From: Streptomyces sp. CC53
GTDB lineage: Bacteria; Actinomycetota; Actinomycetes; Streptomycetales; Streptomycetaceae
DNA: 32,426 nucleotides
Direction: 5' to 3'
NCBI RefSeq assembly: GCF_001865245.1
Contig: NZ_MKXB01000165.1
Span: 1-32,426 of the forward strand
Shown here: positions 1 through 8,468 of the stretch, one piece after another
Layout of the letters: each line of letters starts with the position of its first letter
Numbering within the stretch: position 1 is the first letter of the stretch
The notes under the pieces: generated by a model
The model's database searches: none
Seen by the model: the letters and a program-made list of their open reading frames with translations, nothing else
What the model was told of the DNA's origin: nothing
Position numbers and translations under genes: made by a program

Positions 1-1
1 C

Positions 2-517
2 ACCAGATCGCTCACACCCCACCAACGACCCAGAACCCGAATCGTTTCGGATCAATATTCCCCGTTGCTGACACTGAGGATCACCAGGCAGATTCTGCGA
101 GACGCCCTGATCTGCTACCGACAGCTGGTGGAGCTGAACTTCCCATCCCTCGCCCCTGCACTGGGCCTGTACAGCGCCCTGCCTGTGAGCGCTGAGGGCA
201 TGGTGGTCATGCCGGAGGACGACACGGACGGTTCCCACAGCGGCTTGATCTATACCCTCCGTCCCAAGACCGCAGGGCGCCGCAATGACCCACCTGAGGT
301 GGACCTGGATCTGTGGACCGAGCCGGGGTTCGGCCCCACCTCCCCGTTCCCCGGTGGGCCGGTCGAATCCAAGACGAACTTCCATCGGCCGTACTACGTA
401 GATCGCGAACTGACCACGGGATCGTCCCGCCCGGCAACTGAGCTTGCCTATGAGTGGCTAATCCGTGACTTGAAGGCGGTTGGCTGGCTGGGTGTGAACG
501 TCCATCTCTCCGCATGA
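2..517 (+). CDS. Hypothetical protein, 5' end probably outside the window
   Basis: The reading frame is open from the left edge of the window to a TGA at 515-517. The only candidate start inside is a TTG at 65 (150 residues), with no convincing ribosome binding site in front of it. The gene may therefore begin upstream. The product is not recognised. It is a soluble-looking acidic protein with no signal peptide, no membrane segment and no cysteine-rich motif; a Gly/Pro-rich middle (about residues 75-105 counted from the TTG) is followed by a helical C-terminal part containing ELAYEWLIRDLKAVGW. It lies outside the transposon that starts at 1029 and may be cargo of the neighbouring element. Coding potential is moderately supported by codon bias; the function is unknown. 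Confidence 0.5.
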   Translation, partial: TRSLTPHQRPRTRIVSDQYSPLLTLRITRQILRDALICYRQLVELNFPSLAPALGLYSALPVSAEGMVVMPEDDTDGSHSGLIYTLRPKTAGRRNDPPEVDLDLWTEPGFGPTSPFPGGPVESKTNFHRPYYVDRELTTGSSRPATELAYEWLIRDLKAVGWLGVNVHLSA

Positions 518-910
518 AAGACGTCAGGGACGGCGATCGGCCAGACACGCCGTCCAGCTTCCGTAGTGGGTGATGGCCGAGCCCGATGCCGCCGTTGCGC
601 CAGTCGGCCGACCGGCCGCGCGCGGCGCTCACCTTCTACTGGCCGTTCGAACGGCGCCAGGTCCGGGTGCCAGGGCACTGTAGAGCCCGCGTCCGCCGAG
701 CAGAGCGCCGCGGATCTCCTGGCCCGTCTCGGAGCAGATCGCCGCGGTGCTTCCGCTGAGCTACAGGGGCTGACCTGCGCGAACGTACCCTTCCAGGCGC
801 CCGTCCCAGGGCCCTGTGGGACGTATGTGGGATCCACGGATCCCCGGGAACCGTGGGACGCGAGCGCCCCACGGTGAGCACACCAGTGCACAACGTCTCC
901 TTCGAGAGCG
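518..910. other. Intergenic, no gene recognised; GTGGGA-type dyads
   Basis: No open frame here reads like a protein. At 803-860 several short symmetries are packed together: GTCCCA/TGGGAC (803-822), GGGATCC-AC-GGATCCC (829-844), and three copies of GTGGGA at 816, 827 and 853. They could be protein binding sites or remnants of a terminator. Nothing else is visible. Confidence 0.4.
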
Positions 911-1023
911 GTGTACCAAAGTGCCAACTATCTCTCTGATTCCGCTCCTCGAGCCGCTGACGCTACTTGGCATCAGCACAGGTCATGGACGTCGCCTGGT
1001 GCCAAGTAGGAATCTTGGTCACA
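911..1023 (-). repeat. Putative right end of a second, adjacent Tn7-like element
   Basis: Read leftward from 1023, this segment begins TGTGACC, like the right end of the main element at 28470. It then stays alignable: CAC at bases 23-25 of both, TGACCTG at base 39 here and base 40 there, a shared ATGCCA around base 52-56, and TAGTTGGCAC at 94-103 here against TTGTTGTCAC at 95-104 there. The constant one-base offset over about 110 bases argues for homology and not chance. The repeated TTGNCAC-type boxes, two of them inverted as a 10-bp dyad at 963-972/1000-1009, would be TnsB binding sites. It abuts the GCACC duplication at 1024-1028. Confidence 0.6.
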
Positions 1024-1028
1024 GCACC
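1024..1028. repeat. Left 5-bp target site duplication (GCACC)
   Basis: GCACC precedes the left terminus TGTGAC and is repeated directly after the right terminus at 28471-28475. A 5-bp duplication is the known signature of Tn7/Tn5053-type transposition. Confidence 0.75.
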
Positions 1029-1053
1029 TGTGACTGACACCTATAGTTGACAC
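1029..1053 (+). repeat. Left terminal inverted repeat of the Tn7-like element
   Basis: Begins TGTGACTGACACCTATAG and ends TTGACAC. It matches the right terminus (28470 read leftward) at 18 of 25 positions, including the first six, ATAG at 15-18 and CAC at 23-25. Further GACA/TGTCA boxes follow to about 1073 and are probable extra TnsB sites. Confidence 0.75.
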
Positions 1054-1342
1054 ATAACAGCGACAATTGTCATCAAGATCGCCGATACCGTTCAGCGGCA
1101 AATCTGGGCTCCACCGCTCAGCGGCAGCATCCGTCGTCTTGCCACCGGTAGAGGCGCGGCTACGACCCGGGCTCTTCCGGCCACCCGACCCCCGGCGCCT
1201 CTCGCTTCACGTAGGAAATCTGCCGCGGCCCTACCGGAAGACGGGAGCATGACCGCCCGGAGCAGGGTTGTGAGCTGTACGGGGGATCACCGAGGCGCGC
1301 CTCCGCCCTCGTCACCGCAAAGGTCTCCAGCGTCGGAATCCC

Positions 1343-1369
1343 AGGGGTTCGACTCCCCTGGGCCCCACC
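1343..1369 (+). tRNA. tRNA-like 3' end fragment (T-arm plus acceptor strand)
   Basis: AGGGG, then TTCGACT, then CCCCT forms a perfect T-arm with the invariant TTCRANY loop. GGGCCCC then ACC follows, like the 3' acceptor strand and CC end. No partner 5' strand GGGGCCC, D-arm or anticodon arm is visible upstream at tRNA distance. It is therefore a fragment and not a gene, perhaps an attachment-site remnant of an old integrative element. Confidence 0.4.
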
Positions 1370-1414
1370 GCCGAACACCCTGACCTGTGGAAACGTGGTT
1401 TCAGGGGATACTTG

Positions 1415-1436
1415 TGGTGCGCAGGTGTGCGCACCA
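1415..1436. terminator. 9-bp perfect hairpin
   Basis: TGGTGCGCA and TGCGCACCA pair perfectly around a GGTG loop, 46 bp after the tRNA-like end. It could be a leftover tRNA terminator. There is no T tract, which is common for Streptomyces terminators. Confidence 0.4.
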
Positions 1437-1930
1437 GGGGGTGTGGGAGTCCTTGAGGTACAAGGGGTGTGGTGACTGATGTCTCCCCAGTGGATCCCCT
1501 GATGCTCGTTGGGGTTGACGGGCGGTAGGCGTCGGCTACGCGGGGACGCTCGCCGTCGCCCGGCTGCGGCGCGATGGTGTCCCGCTGGGCTCGCGGCGGT
1601 CGTCCACGCCGTATGGCATGTTCCGGAGTGGGGTGCGGAGCCGTTGATCACGACGGTGGGGCTGAAATCGTACAGGGGGCGGGTGTTCCCGTTCCCGGCC
1701 TCAACCGGTGGCCAAGGGGCGAGCGGGCTGGTCGCTTGCTCCCTCCGGCGAACGGCGGAGGATTGGCAAAGGTGCGGGCGGGTTCGATGTCGAGCCACTC
1801 GACCCGGCGGGTCTGAGGTCCTGCGTGATCGCCATGGTCCGAATCATGTCAGGCATGCCGACGAACAGCGGCGGCCGTATGGTATATAGGCCCATGCCCA
1901 GCCGGTCTGGCGGTACTGCGGACGGCGTAC

Positions 1931-2152
1931 GTGGGGCGTCGCCGTCCCAATGACCGTCCGGAAGTGGCGGCCTTCTCTTCCTGGGACCGCAGCCTCCCGT
2001 TCATGCCGTTGCAGACCGAGAAGAGCGCTGAGCGCGGACGCGTCGACGCCGCACACGAGTTGGGGTACTTGGTTCTGTCTGGGCCTGTGGAGCAGGTCCC
2101 CTGGTCCACAGGCCCAGACAGAAAGGGAGGAGTATGCCTTGCTGCGACCTGA
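1931..2152 (+). pseudogene. ImmA/IrrE-type metallopeptidase relic
   Basis: The open frame holds a short stretch (about 1961-2080) that resembles the active-site region of ImmA/IrrE peptidases: KSAERGR followed by DAAHELGYLVL, where family members normally read ERxRFDxAHELGHLVLH. The second zinc histidine of HExxH is replaced by tyrosine. The rest of the domain is missing, and the frame runs straight into a 19-bp inverted repeat at 2073. ImmA/IrrE proteins usually cleave XRE-family repressors in phages and integrative elements. This is a non-functional fragment from memory-based motif recognition only. Confidence 0.45.
2073..2123. terminator. 19-bp perfect inverted repeat (strong hairpin)
   Basis: The arms 2073-2091 and 2105-2123 are exact reverse complements (core TCTGTCTGGGCCTGTGGA) around a 13-base loop. 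It lies 136 bp past the phoX stop and could terminate phoX transcription. It also sits where the ImmA/IrrE-like similarity breaks off, so a small inserted palindrome is another possibility. Confidence 0.6.
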
Positions 2153-2258
2153 CTCATGCCGGCCGAAGTCGTTCTGATGTGCGCCGAGAACGTGAACCCA
2201 GAGCACCACCTGGATCCTGCGGGCGAAGGGGCGCTGGAACGTCGCCGCCATGCCCAGG

Positions 2259-4334
2259 TCAGCGTTCCCGGCGCTTCTCCTTCCACACGGTCACGACCGA
2301 GGGTCGCGGGATGCTGCCCGGGCCGTCGGGCCAGTGCGAGGCCGGGTTCTCGGTGGTGGCGCCGTCGAGTTCGCCGGGGTGCTGGGCGGCGATGAGGATG
2401 CGGTCCTCGGTGATGATGGGGCCGCAGGTCTCAGCGCCGACCGGGACGGTGAGGAACTGCTTGACGTGGCCGCGCTCGGAGCCCTTGAGGGGGACGGCGA
2501 AGAGGCCGTCGTTGGAGCCGAGGGCGTTGCCGTCGGTGGCGAGCCAGAGGTTGCCGTGCTCGTCGAAGGCGATGTTGTCGGGGCAGGAGATCGGGCTGAC
2601 CCGGCTCTTGTCGTAGCCGGCGAAGTAGGTGGAGGGGTCGGCGGGGTCGCCGCAGACGAGGACGAGGCGCCAGCCGAAGGTGAGGGAGGCGGCGTCGGAG
2701 CGGCGCTCCTCCAGTTCGAGGATGTGGCCGTGCTTGTTGCCCTTGCGCGGGTTGGCCTCGTCGGGGCCGGCCTTGCCGGTGGCGCCGCGGTCCTTGTTGT
2801 TGGTGAGGGCGACGTAGACGCGGCCGGTGACCGGGTGGGGCTCGACGTCCTCGGGGCGGTCCATCTTGGTGGCGCCGACCTTGTCGGCGGCGAGGCGGGT
2901 GAAGACGTACACCTCCTCGGCGGTCATGCCGGGTACGTGCGACGTCGTGCCGCTGGCGAGCGGGATCCACTCGCCGCCGCCGTCGAAGGAGCCGTCCTCG
3001 GGGAGCTTCCCGGTGCCGTCGATCTCGGCGGCGGGGCTGTCGCCGGTGAACCGGGCGACGTAGAGGGTGCCCTCGTCGAGCAGGCGCATGTTGTGGGCGC
3101 GCGCGGAGGGGCTGTTTCCCTTCCGGTAGGCGTGCTTGGAGACGTACTTGTACATGTAGTCGAAGCGCTCGTCGTCGCCCATGTAGAGGGCCACGCGGCC
3201 GTCGCGGGTCAGGCGGGGCTCGGCGGCCTCGTGCTTGAAGCGGCCGAGCGCGGTGCGCTTGCGCGGGACGGAGTGCGGGTCGGACGGGTCGATCTCGACG
3301 ATCCAGCCGTGGCGGTTGGGCTCGTTGGGGTCCTTGGCGATGTCGAAGCGGTCGTCGAACCGCTCCCACTTGCGGGGGCTCGCGCCCTTCGGGAGGCCGT
3401 AGCGGGCGAGGCGCTGCTGGGCGACCGGGTCGGTGACGGCGGCGGCGTTGGCGAAGTACTGGTTGAAGTTCTCCTCGCCCGACAGGACGGTGCCCCAGGG
3501 AGTGATGCCGCCGCCGCAGTTGTTGAGGGTGCCGAGCACGAACGTGCCGGTCGGGTCGGCGACGGTCCTGAGGAGCTCGCCGCCGGCGGCGGGGCCGGTG
3601 AGGCGGAAGGGGGTGGTGGCGGTGATCCGGCGGTTGAAGGCGTCGCCCACCGGCCACAGTCGTCCGGAGCGCCGGTCGGCGCGGACGACGAGGACGGTCA
3701 GGCCGTGGGCGGCCCAGGCGGTCTCGACCTGCTCGCGGGTCGGGTTCGCCGGGTCGTAGCCGTAGAACATGATCTCTTCGTCGGTGTACTCGTGGTTGAC
3801 CACGAGCAGCTGGTGGCCGCGGCCACGGGGCGCGTCCAGGAGGGCCATGTAGTCGCAGTTGTAACCGAACTGCATGGCCTGGGCGCGGGCGGACTGTCGG
3901 CGGGCGTCGAAGCGCGGCGCGCCGGGGAGGACCGGGTCGCCCCAGCGGATGACGACCTGCTGGGCGTAGCCCTCGGGGACGGTCACGGCGTCGGCGGTGT
4001 TCGGGGCGACCGGCGTGAAGTCGAGGCCGCGCGGCGGGCGGCCGTGGCCCCCGTGCCGGGCGGAGCCGGCGGTGGCCGGGGCGGCGGTGAGTCCTGCGGC
4101 GCCGGTGGCCATGGCCAGGACGGTCGCGCCCTTGAGCATGCCCCGGCGGGACATCGCCCGCGCGACGACGTCGCCGAAATAGGTGTTCAGCGAGCGGTTG
4201 GGGGCCTCGTGGGAGCAGGCGTTGCCGCACCGGTACCGGCAGGTCAGCGCCGACCGGGCGGTGTTGTGGCTGGGCAGCAGCGGCAGCTCGGTGCGCCGGC
4301 TGTCACGGTCGCCGGGTACGGGCTGGTCGGGCAC
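2259..4334 (-). CDS. phoX: PhoX-family (DUF839) secreted alkaline phosphatase, Tat substrate
   Basis: 691 residues. PhoX enzymes are secreted, Ca/Fe-dependent phosphatases that release phosphate from organic esters. The GTG at 4334 is chosen because GGAGG lies seven bases upstream; an upstream ATG at 4499 lacks this. The N-terminus carries a twin-arginine motif, SRRGMLKG at about residues 62-69, followed by a hydrophobic stretch and AxA-type sites. The body contains the family's conserved segments (GGITPWGTVLSGEENF, YKYVSKHAYR, RPEDVEPHP and PDNIAFDEHGNLWLATDG). It diverges from pstS, and PHO-box-like repeats lie upstream, so phosphate-starvation control by PhoP is likely. Family assignment is firm; the exact substrate is unknown. 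Confidence 0.9.
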   Translation of the reverse strand: MPDQPVPGDRDSRRTELPLLPSHNTARSALTCRYRCGNACSHEAPNRSLNTYFGDVVARAMSRRGMLKGATVLAMATGAAGLTAAPATAGSARHGGHGRPPRGLDFTPVAPNTADAVTVPEGYAQQVVIRWGDPVLPGAPRFDARRQSARAQAMQFGYNCDYMALLDAPRGRGHQLLVVNHEYTDEEIMFYGYDPANPTREQVETAWAAHGLTVLVVRADRRSGRLWPVGDAFNRRITATTPFRLTGPAAGGELLRTVADPTGTFVLGTLNNCGGGITPWGTVLSGEENFNQYFANAAAVTDPVAQQRLARYGLPKGASPRKWERFDDRFDIAKDPNEPNRHGWIVEIDPSDPHSVPRKRTALGRFKHEAAEPRLTRDGRVALYMGDDERFDYMYKYVSKHAYRKGNSPSARAHNMRLLDEGTLYVARFTGDSPAAEIDGTGKLPEDGSFDGGGEWIPLASGTTSHVPGMTAEEVYVFTRLAADKVGATKMDRPEDVEPHPVTGRVYVALTNNKDRGATGKAGPDEANPRKGNKHGHILELEERRSDAASLTFGWRLVLVCGDPADPSTYFAGYDKSRVSPISCPDNIAFDEHGNLWLATDGNALGSNDGLFAVPLKGSERGHVKQFLTVPVGAETCGPIITEDRILIAAQHPGELDGATTENPASHWPDGPGSIPRPSVVTVWKEKRRER

Positions 4335-4436
4335 GGTTCCTCCACACGCAAGGGGGCACGGACGGTCCTGCCGCCGAGGACATAGGCGGCCATCGATGGA
4401 GGACGCTAGGCGGCGGATACCCGCGGCGCGTGGCCT

Positions 4437-4458
4437 GAAGGGTGAACTCCGCCCGAAC
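4437..4458 (-). promoter_or_regulatory. Tandem PHO-box-like repeats upstream of phoX
   Basis: On the minus strand two adjacent 11-mers read GTTCGGGCGGA and GTTCACCCTTC. The second carries GTTCACCC, the core of the Streptomyces PhoP direct repeat; a weaker third unit (GTTTCCGTCCA) lies two bases further upstream. The position, about 100 bp before the phoX start, fits PhoP activation. Confidence 0.5.
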
Positions 4459-4505
4459 ACTGGACGGAAACCGTCGCGGACGACCCCTCCTAGCATCATG
4501 ATCTG

Positions 4506-4538
4506 TCTATATAGATGAACGGCTATCGTTCATCGCGG
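4506..4538. promoter_or_regulatory. Dyad cluster in the phoX-pstS intergenic region
   Basis: A perfect palindrome TCTATATAGA (4506-4515) overlaps an inverted pair GATGAAC/GTTCATC (4514-4520/4528-4534). The second half, GTTCATCGCGG (4528-4538), resembles a PHO-box unit. The ATAGATG at 4511 recurs in the arsC/arsR1 and pstS2 promoter regions. This may be a combined PhoP and ArsR control site. Confidence 0.4.
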
Positions 4539-4658
4539 AGGGGTCCCCCGTACACCGGGTGTTCACATAGACGGCCTTCGATCTGGTTGTCCGAACGGGG
4601 CGCGCCGCGCACCGGATCCAGAACGCCGGGCATCCGGCAGACACGAGGGTCGAGAGTC

Positions 4659-5645
4659 GTGAACATTTCCACTTCGCTGCGCCGGGCCAAGGCTCCCCTG
4701 GCGCTGACGGCTGCCGTGATGCTGGCCGCGAGTGCGTGCGGCGGCGGCGACGCGGGTTCGAAGGGCGAGGGCGGCGAGGGCGGCGGCAAGGAGCTGTCCG
4801 GCAAGGTGCTGATCGACGGCTCCAGCACGGTCGCCCCGCTGTCCAGCGCGGCCTCGGAGCTGTACGCGGAGAAGCAGTCCAAGGTCCAGGTCACGGTCGC
4901 CACTTCCGGCACCGGCGGGGGCTTCAAGAAGTTCTGCGTCGGCGAGACGGACATCTCCGACGCCTCCCGTCCGATCAAGGACGAGGAGATCAAGACCTGT
5001 GAGCAGAACGGCATCAAGTACGAGCAGTTCGCCGTCGCCAACGACGCGCTGAGCGTCGTCGTCCACAAGGACAACACCTGGGCGAAGTGCCTGACCGTCG
5101 CGCAGCTGAAGAAGATGTGGGAGCCCGGTTCCAAGGTGAACAACTGGAACCAGATCGACCCCTCCTTCCCCGACGAGCCGCTGAAGCTGTTCGGCCCGGG
5201 CACCGACTCCGGCACCTTCGACTACTTCACCGACGAGATCAACGGTGAGGAGGGCGCCTCCCGCACCGACTACAGCGGCAGCGAGGACGACAACGTCATC
5301 GTCACCGGCGTCTCCGGCACCAAGGGCGGTCTCGGCTACTTCGGCTTCTCCTACTTCGAGGAGAACAAGGACAAGCTGAAGGCCGTCGCCGTCGACGGCG
5401 GCAAGGGCTGCGTGGAGCCCAGCGCCCAGGCCACCCAGGACGGCACGTACAGCCCGCTCGGCCGACAGCTGTTCATCTACCCCTCGGACGCCGGCCTGAA
5501 GAAGCCGCAGGTCCTGGACTTCGTCGAGTTCTACGTCTCGAACCACAAGAAGATCGCCGAGGACGCGCAGTTCATCCCGCTCAACGCCCAGCAGGAGAAG
5601 GACCTCCAGGCCGCCCTCGACAAGCTCAAGGCAGCCGCGAAGTGA
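4659..5645 (+). CDS. pstS: Phosphate ABC transporter substrate-binding lipoprotein PstS
   Basis: 328 residues. PstS captures inorganic phosphate outside the membrane and hands it to PstCA. The GTG at 4659 gives a proper lipoprotein signal: SLRRAKAPL, a hydrophobic core, then LAASAC with the lipidated Cys at 27 and a Gly/Glu linker. Family hallmarks are [31 protein letters not shown] and [10 protein letters not shown], which supply the phosphate-contacting Ser, Thr and Asp residues. The stop overlaps the pstC start by four bases. It is first in the pstS-pstC-pstA-pstB operon and faces phoX. A second, quite different PstS is encoded at 15417-16559. Confidence 0.95.
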   Translation: MNISTSLRRAKAPLALTAAVMLAASACGGGDAGSKGEGGEGGGKELSGKVLIDGSSTVAPLSSAASELYAEKQSKVQVTVATSGTGGGFKKFCVGETDISDASRPIKDEEIKTCEQNGIKYEQFAVANDALSVVVHKDNTWAKCLTVAQLKKMWEPGSKVNNWNQIDPSFPDEPLKLFGPGTDSGTFDYFTDEINGEEGASRTDYSGSEDDNVIVTGVSGTKGGLGYFGFSYFEENKDKLKAVAVDGGKGCVEPSAQATQDGTYSPLGRQLFIYPSDAGLKKPQVLDFVEFYVSNHKKIAEDAQFIPLNAQQEKDLQAALDKLKAAAK

Positions 5646-6589
5646 CGAGCTCCACCACCTCGTCCGCCGCAGGGACCGGTGCCCGGTCCCTGCGGCGGAC
5701 CCGCCCGCGCTACGGCGAGGCCGTGGTCAAGGCCCTGCTGCTGGCGTCCGCGCTGGTCTCGGTCGCCACCACCGTCGGGATCGTCGTCTCGCTGATCCCG
5801 CCCGCGGTGGGCTTCTTCCAGCAGGTCAGCCCGGTGGAGTTCTTCACCGGCACCGAGTGGACCCCGCTCTTCGCCGACAAGAAGTTCGGCGTGCTGCCGC
5901 TGGTCGCCGCCACGCTCGTCATCACCGGCATCGCGCTGCTGGTGGCCGTCCCCGTCGGCCTGGGCGCCGCGATCTACCTGAGCGAGTACGCGAACCCCCG
6001 CGTCCGCAAGGTCCTCAAGCCCAGCCTGGAAGTGCTCGCCGGCATCCCCACCGTCGTCTACGGCTTCTTCGCCATGGCGTTCATCACCCCGCTCCTCCAG
6101 GACCTGCTGCCCGAGGGCTGGCAGCCGGAGGTCCGCAACGGCCTCTCCGCCGGCCTTGTCATGGGCGTGATGATCGTGCCGACGATCGCCTCGCTCACCG
6201 AGGACGCCCTGTCCGCCGTGCCGCACTCGCTGCGCGACGGCGCCTTCGCTCTGGGCTCCGGCAAGCGCACGGTGTCCATCCGCGTCGTGGTCCCCGCCGC
6301 GCTGTCCGGCATCGTCGCCGCCTGCGTCCTCGGCGTGTCCCGCGCGGTCGGCGAGACCATGATCGTGCTCATCGCGGCCGGCTCGAAGCCCGACTTCACC
6401 ATCAACCCCCTGGTGGAGATGGAGACCATGACGGCGTTCATCGCCCGCGCCGCCTCGGGCGACGTGCCGGTGGGCTCGATCGCGTACGACACGATCTTCG
6501 CGGTCGGCGCGCTGCTGTTCGTCGCCACCTTCCTCATGAACCTGTTCAGCATCCGTCTGGTGCGCAAGTACCGGGAGGTGTACGAGTGA
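5642..6589 (+). CDS. pstC: Phosphate ABC transporter permease PstC
   Basis: 315 residues, membrane subunit that forms the phosphate channel with PstA. The GTG at 5642 overlaps the pstS stop (GTGA). A short cytoplasmic N-terminus precedes about six membrane segments. The cytoplasmic coupling loop shows the permease EAA-like pattern, from [24 protein letters not shown] onward. PstC-type landmarks include [10 protein letters not shown] and [13 protein letters not shown]. It is translationally coupled on both sides, so expression follows pstS. Confidence 0.95.
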   Translation: MTSSTTSSAAGTGARSLRRTRPRYGEAVVKALLLASALVSVATTVGIVVSLIPPAVGFFQQVSPVEFFTGTEWTPLFADKKFGVLPLVAATLVITGIALLVAVPVGLGAAIYLSEYANPRVRKVLKPSLEVLAGIPTVVYGFFAMAFITPLLQDLLPEGWQPEVRNGLSAGLVMGVMIVPTIASLTEDALSAVPHSLRDGAFALGSGKRTVSIRVVVPAALSGIVAACVLGVSRAVGETMIVLIAAGSKPDFTINPLVEMETMTAFIARAASGDVPVGSIAYDTIFAVGALLFVATFLMNLFSIRLVRKYREVYE

Positions 6590-7500
6590 CCACCACCCCC
6601 ACCCAGGCACCGACACCCGCGGCCCGGAAGCCCGAGCGCGGCCTGCTCGCCGGACCCCGGTTCCGGCCCGGCGAGACCCTGTTCCGCTGGCTGCTCCTGG
6701 CCTGCCTGGCCGTCGGCGTGGTCTTCCTGGTGTCCCTGCTGACGTACGTCCTCGCCGAGGCGTGGCCACGCCTGGACCCGAGGCTGTGGGAGAACTTCCC
6801 CTCCGTCCGCCGCCCCGAGCGGGCCGGCGCCCAGTCCGCCATCTTCGGCACGCTCTGGGTGATCTCCTTCACCGCGCTGTTCTGCCTGCCCACCGGCATC
6901 ATGGCGGCGATCTACCTGGAGGAGTACGCCGACCCCGACCGCTGGTACAACCGGCTGATCGAGCTGAACATCCAGAACCTGGCCGCCGTCCCGTCGATCA
7001 TCTACGGCATCCTCGGACTCGGCCTGCTGGCCCGCCAGTTCGCCCTCGGTACGACGGTCCTGACCGCCGCCCTCACGCTGTCGCTGCTCGTCCTGCCGGT
7101 CGTCGTCATCGCCTCGCGCGAGGCGATCCGGGCCGTACCGCGGTCCATCCGCCAAGCCTCCCTGGCGCTCGGCGCGACCCAGTGGCAGACCATCAGCCGC
7201 CAGGTCCTGCCCGCCGCCGTGCCCGGCATCGCGACCGGCTCGATCCTCGCCCTCTCGCGGGCGATCGGCGAGGCGGCGCCCGTCATCATGCTGGGCGCGG
7301 TCACCTTCGTGATGTTCAACCCCGAGGGCCTGCAGAGCTCTTACACCGTGCTGCCGGTCCAGATCTACAACTGGATCAGCCAGTCCCGCGAGGAGTTCCA
7401 CCACCTCGCCGCCGCCGCGATCATCCTGCTCCTGGCGATCCTCCTGCTGATGAACGCCGCCGCCATCTGGCTCCGCAACCGCTACTCCCGCCGCTGGTGA
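6586..7500 (+). CDS. pstA: Phosphate ABC transporter permease PstA
   Basis: 304 residues, partner of PstC. The GTG at 6586 overlaps the pstC stop (GTGA). About six membrane segments are visible. Landmarks are [29 protein letters not shown] and the coupling loop around [22 protein letters not shown]. It ends five bases before an ATG at 7506 and 47 before the chosen pstB start. Confidence 0.95.
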   Translation: MTTTPTQAPTPAARKPERGLLAGPRFRPGETLFRWLLLACLAVGVVFLVSLLTYVLAEAWPRLDPRLWENFPSVRRPERAGAQSAIFGTLWVISFTALFCLPTGIMAAIYLEEYADPDRWYNRLIELNIQNLAAVPSIIYGILGLGLLARQFALGTTVLTAALTLSLLVLPVVVIASREAIRAVPRSIRQASLALGATQWQTISRQVLPAAVPGIATGSILALSRAIGEAAPVIMLGAVTFVMFNPEGLQSSYTVLPVQIYNWISQSREEFHHLAAAAIILLLAILLLMNAAAIWLRNRYSRRW

Positions 7501-7547
7501 CTCCCATGACCTCCCCGACCACCACTCCATCACCACTGGAGACCGCC

Positions 7548-8414
7548 ATGACCGCACCCTCCGACGCCACCGCCGGCGGCACCACCCGGACCGGCGCGAA
7601 GTCCCCGGACGTCACCTTCCGCGAGGCGCCCGAACTCACCAGCCCCGTCTTCGAGGTCGGCGGCCTGTCCGTCTTCTACGGCGACCACGAGGCCGTCCGG
7701 GACGTCAACATGACCATCGGCGAGCGGCAGATCACCGCGATGATCGGCCCGTCCGGCTGCGGCAAGTCCACCGTCCTGCGCTGCTTCAACCGCCTGAACG
7801 ACCTCGTGCCCGGGGCCCGCGTGGCCGGCAAGGTCCGCTACCACGACGAGGACCTGTACGGGAAGGACGTCGACCCGATCGAGGTCCGCCGCCGCATCGG
7901 CATGGTCTTCCAGAAGCCCAACCCGTTCCCCAAGTCCATCTACGACAACATCGCGTACGGCCCCCGGGTCGCCGGCGTGAAGGGGAACCTGGACGACCTG
8001 GTCGAGGAGACCCTCACCCGCGCCGCGCTGTGGGACGAGGTGAAGGACAAGCTGAAGGGCTCCGCGCTCGCGCTGTCCGGCGGCCAGCAGCAGAGGCTGT
8101 GCATCGCCCGCACGATCGCGGTCAAGCCCGAGGTGATCCTCATGGACGAGCCCTGCTCGGCCCTCGACCCGATCGCCACCGCCAAGATCGAGGACCTCAT
8201 GGAGCACCTCGCCCAGGAGTACACGATCGTGATCGTCACCCACAACATGCAGCAGGCCGCCCGCGTCTCGCACCGTAGGGCCTTCTTCACCGCCGACGTC
8301 GACGACCACGGCGTCCGCCACGGCCGGCTCGTCGAGTACGACGAGACCGCCCGGATCTTCAGCACCCCCGCCGACAAGCGGACCGAGGACTACATCTCCG
8401 GCCGCTTCGGCTGA
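7548..8414 (+). CDS. pstB: Phosphate ABC transporter ATP-binding protein PstB
   Basis: 288 residues from the ATG at 7548, preceded by GGAG at good spacing; an in-frame ATG at 7506 would add 14 residues but has no clear ribosome site. It energises phosphate import. Walker A is GPSGCGKST (about 67-75), the Q-loop sits in [11 protein letters not shown], the signature is LSGGQ (about 176-180), Walker B is VILMDEP and the switch His is in [21 protein letters not shown] after Walker A is typical of PstB. No phoU follows; a response-regulator-like gene takes its place. Confidence 0.95.
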   Translation: MTAPSDATAGGTTRTGAKSPDVTFREAPELTSPVFEVGGLSVFYGDHEAVRDVNMTIGERQITAMIGPSGCGKSTVLRCFNRLNDLVPGARVAGKVRYHDEDLYGKDVDPIEVRRRIGMVFQKPNPFPKSIYDNIAYGPRVAGVKGNLDDLVEETLTRAALWDEVKDKLKGSALALSGGQQQRLCIARTIAVKPEVILMDEPCSALDPIATAKIEDLMEHLAQEYTIVIVTHNMQQAARVSHRRAFFTADVDDHGVRHGRLVEYDETARIFSTPADKRTEDYISGRFG

Positions 8415-8468
8415 GCCGCCCTCCCCGAGCCGCCCTTTGCGCGCCGCCACCGTGAAGGAGAACCACGC

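Larger units (their letters stand above)
1054..1930. other. Cargo-side leading region without recognisable genes
   Basis: About 0.9 kb just inside the left end. After the TnsB-like boxes there are only short, low-quality frames. It contains a tRNA-like 3' end (1343-1369) and a hairpin (1415-1436), described separately. It looks like decayed DNA from earlier insertions. Confidence 0.45.

Noticed and set aside
1290..1369. A complete tRNA gene at the T-arm sequence
   Set aside because: No matching 5' acceptor strand, D-arm or anticodon stem at the right distance; kept only as a fragment.
2250..4385. A long open frame (about 700 codons) on the plus strand opposite phoX
   Set aside because: Low-complexity Gly/Val/Ala/Glu protein, the usual mirror of a GC-rich gene; the opposite strand has a recognised PhoX with a Tat signal.
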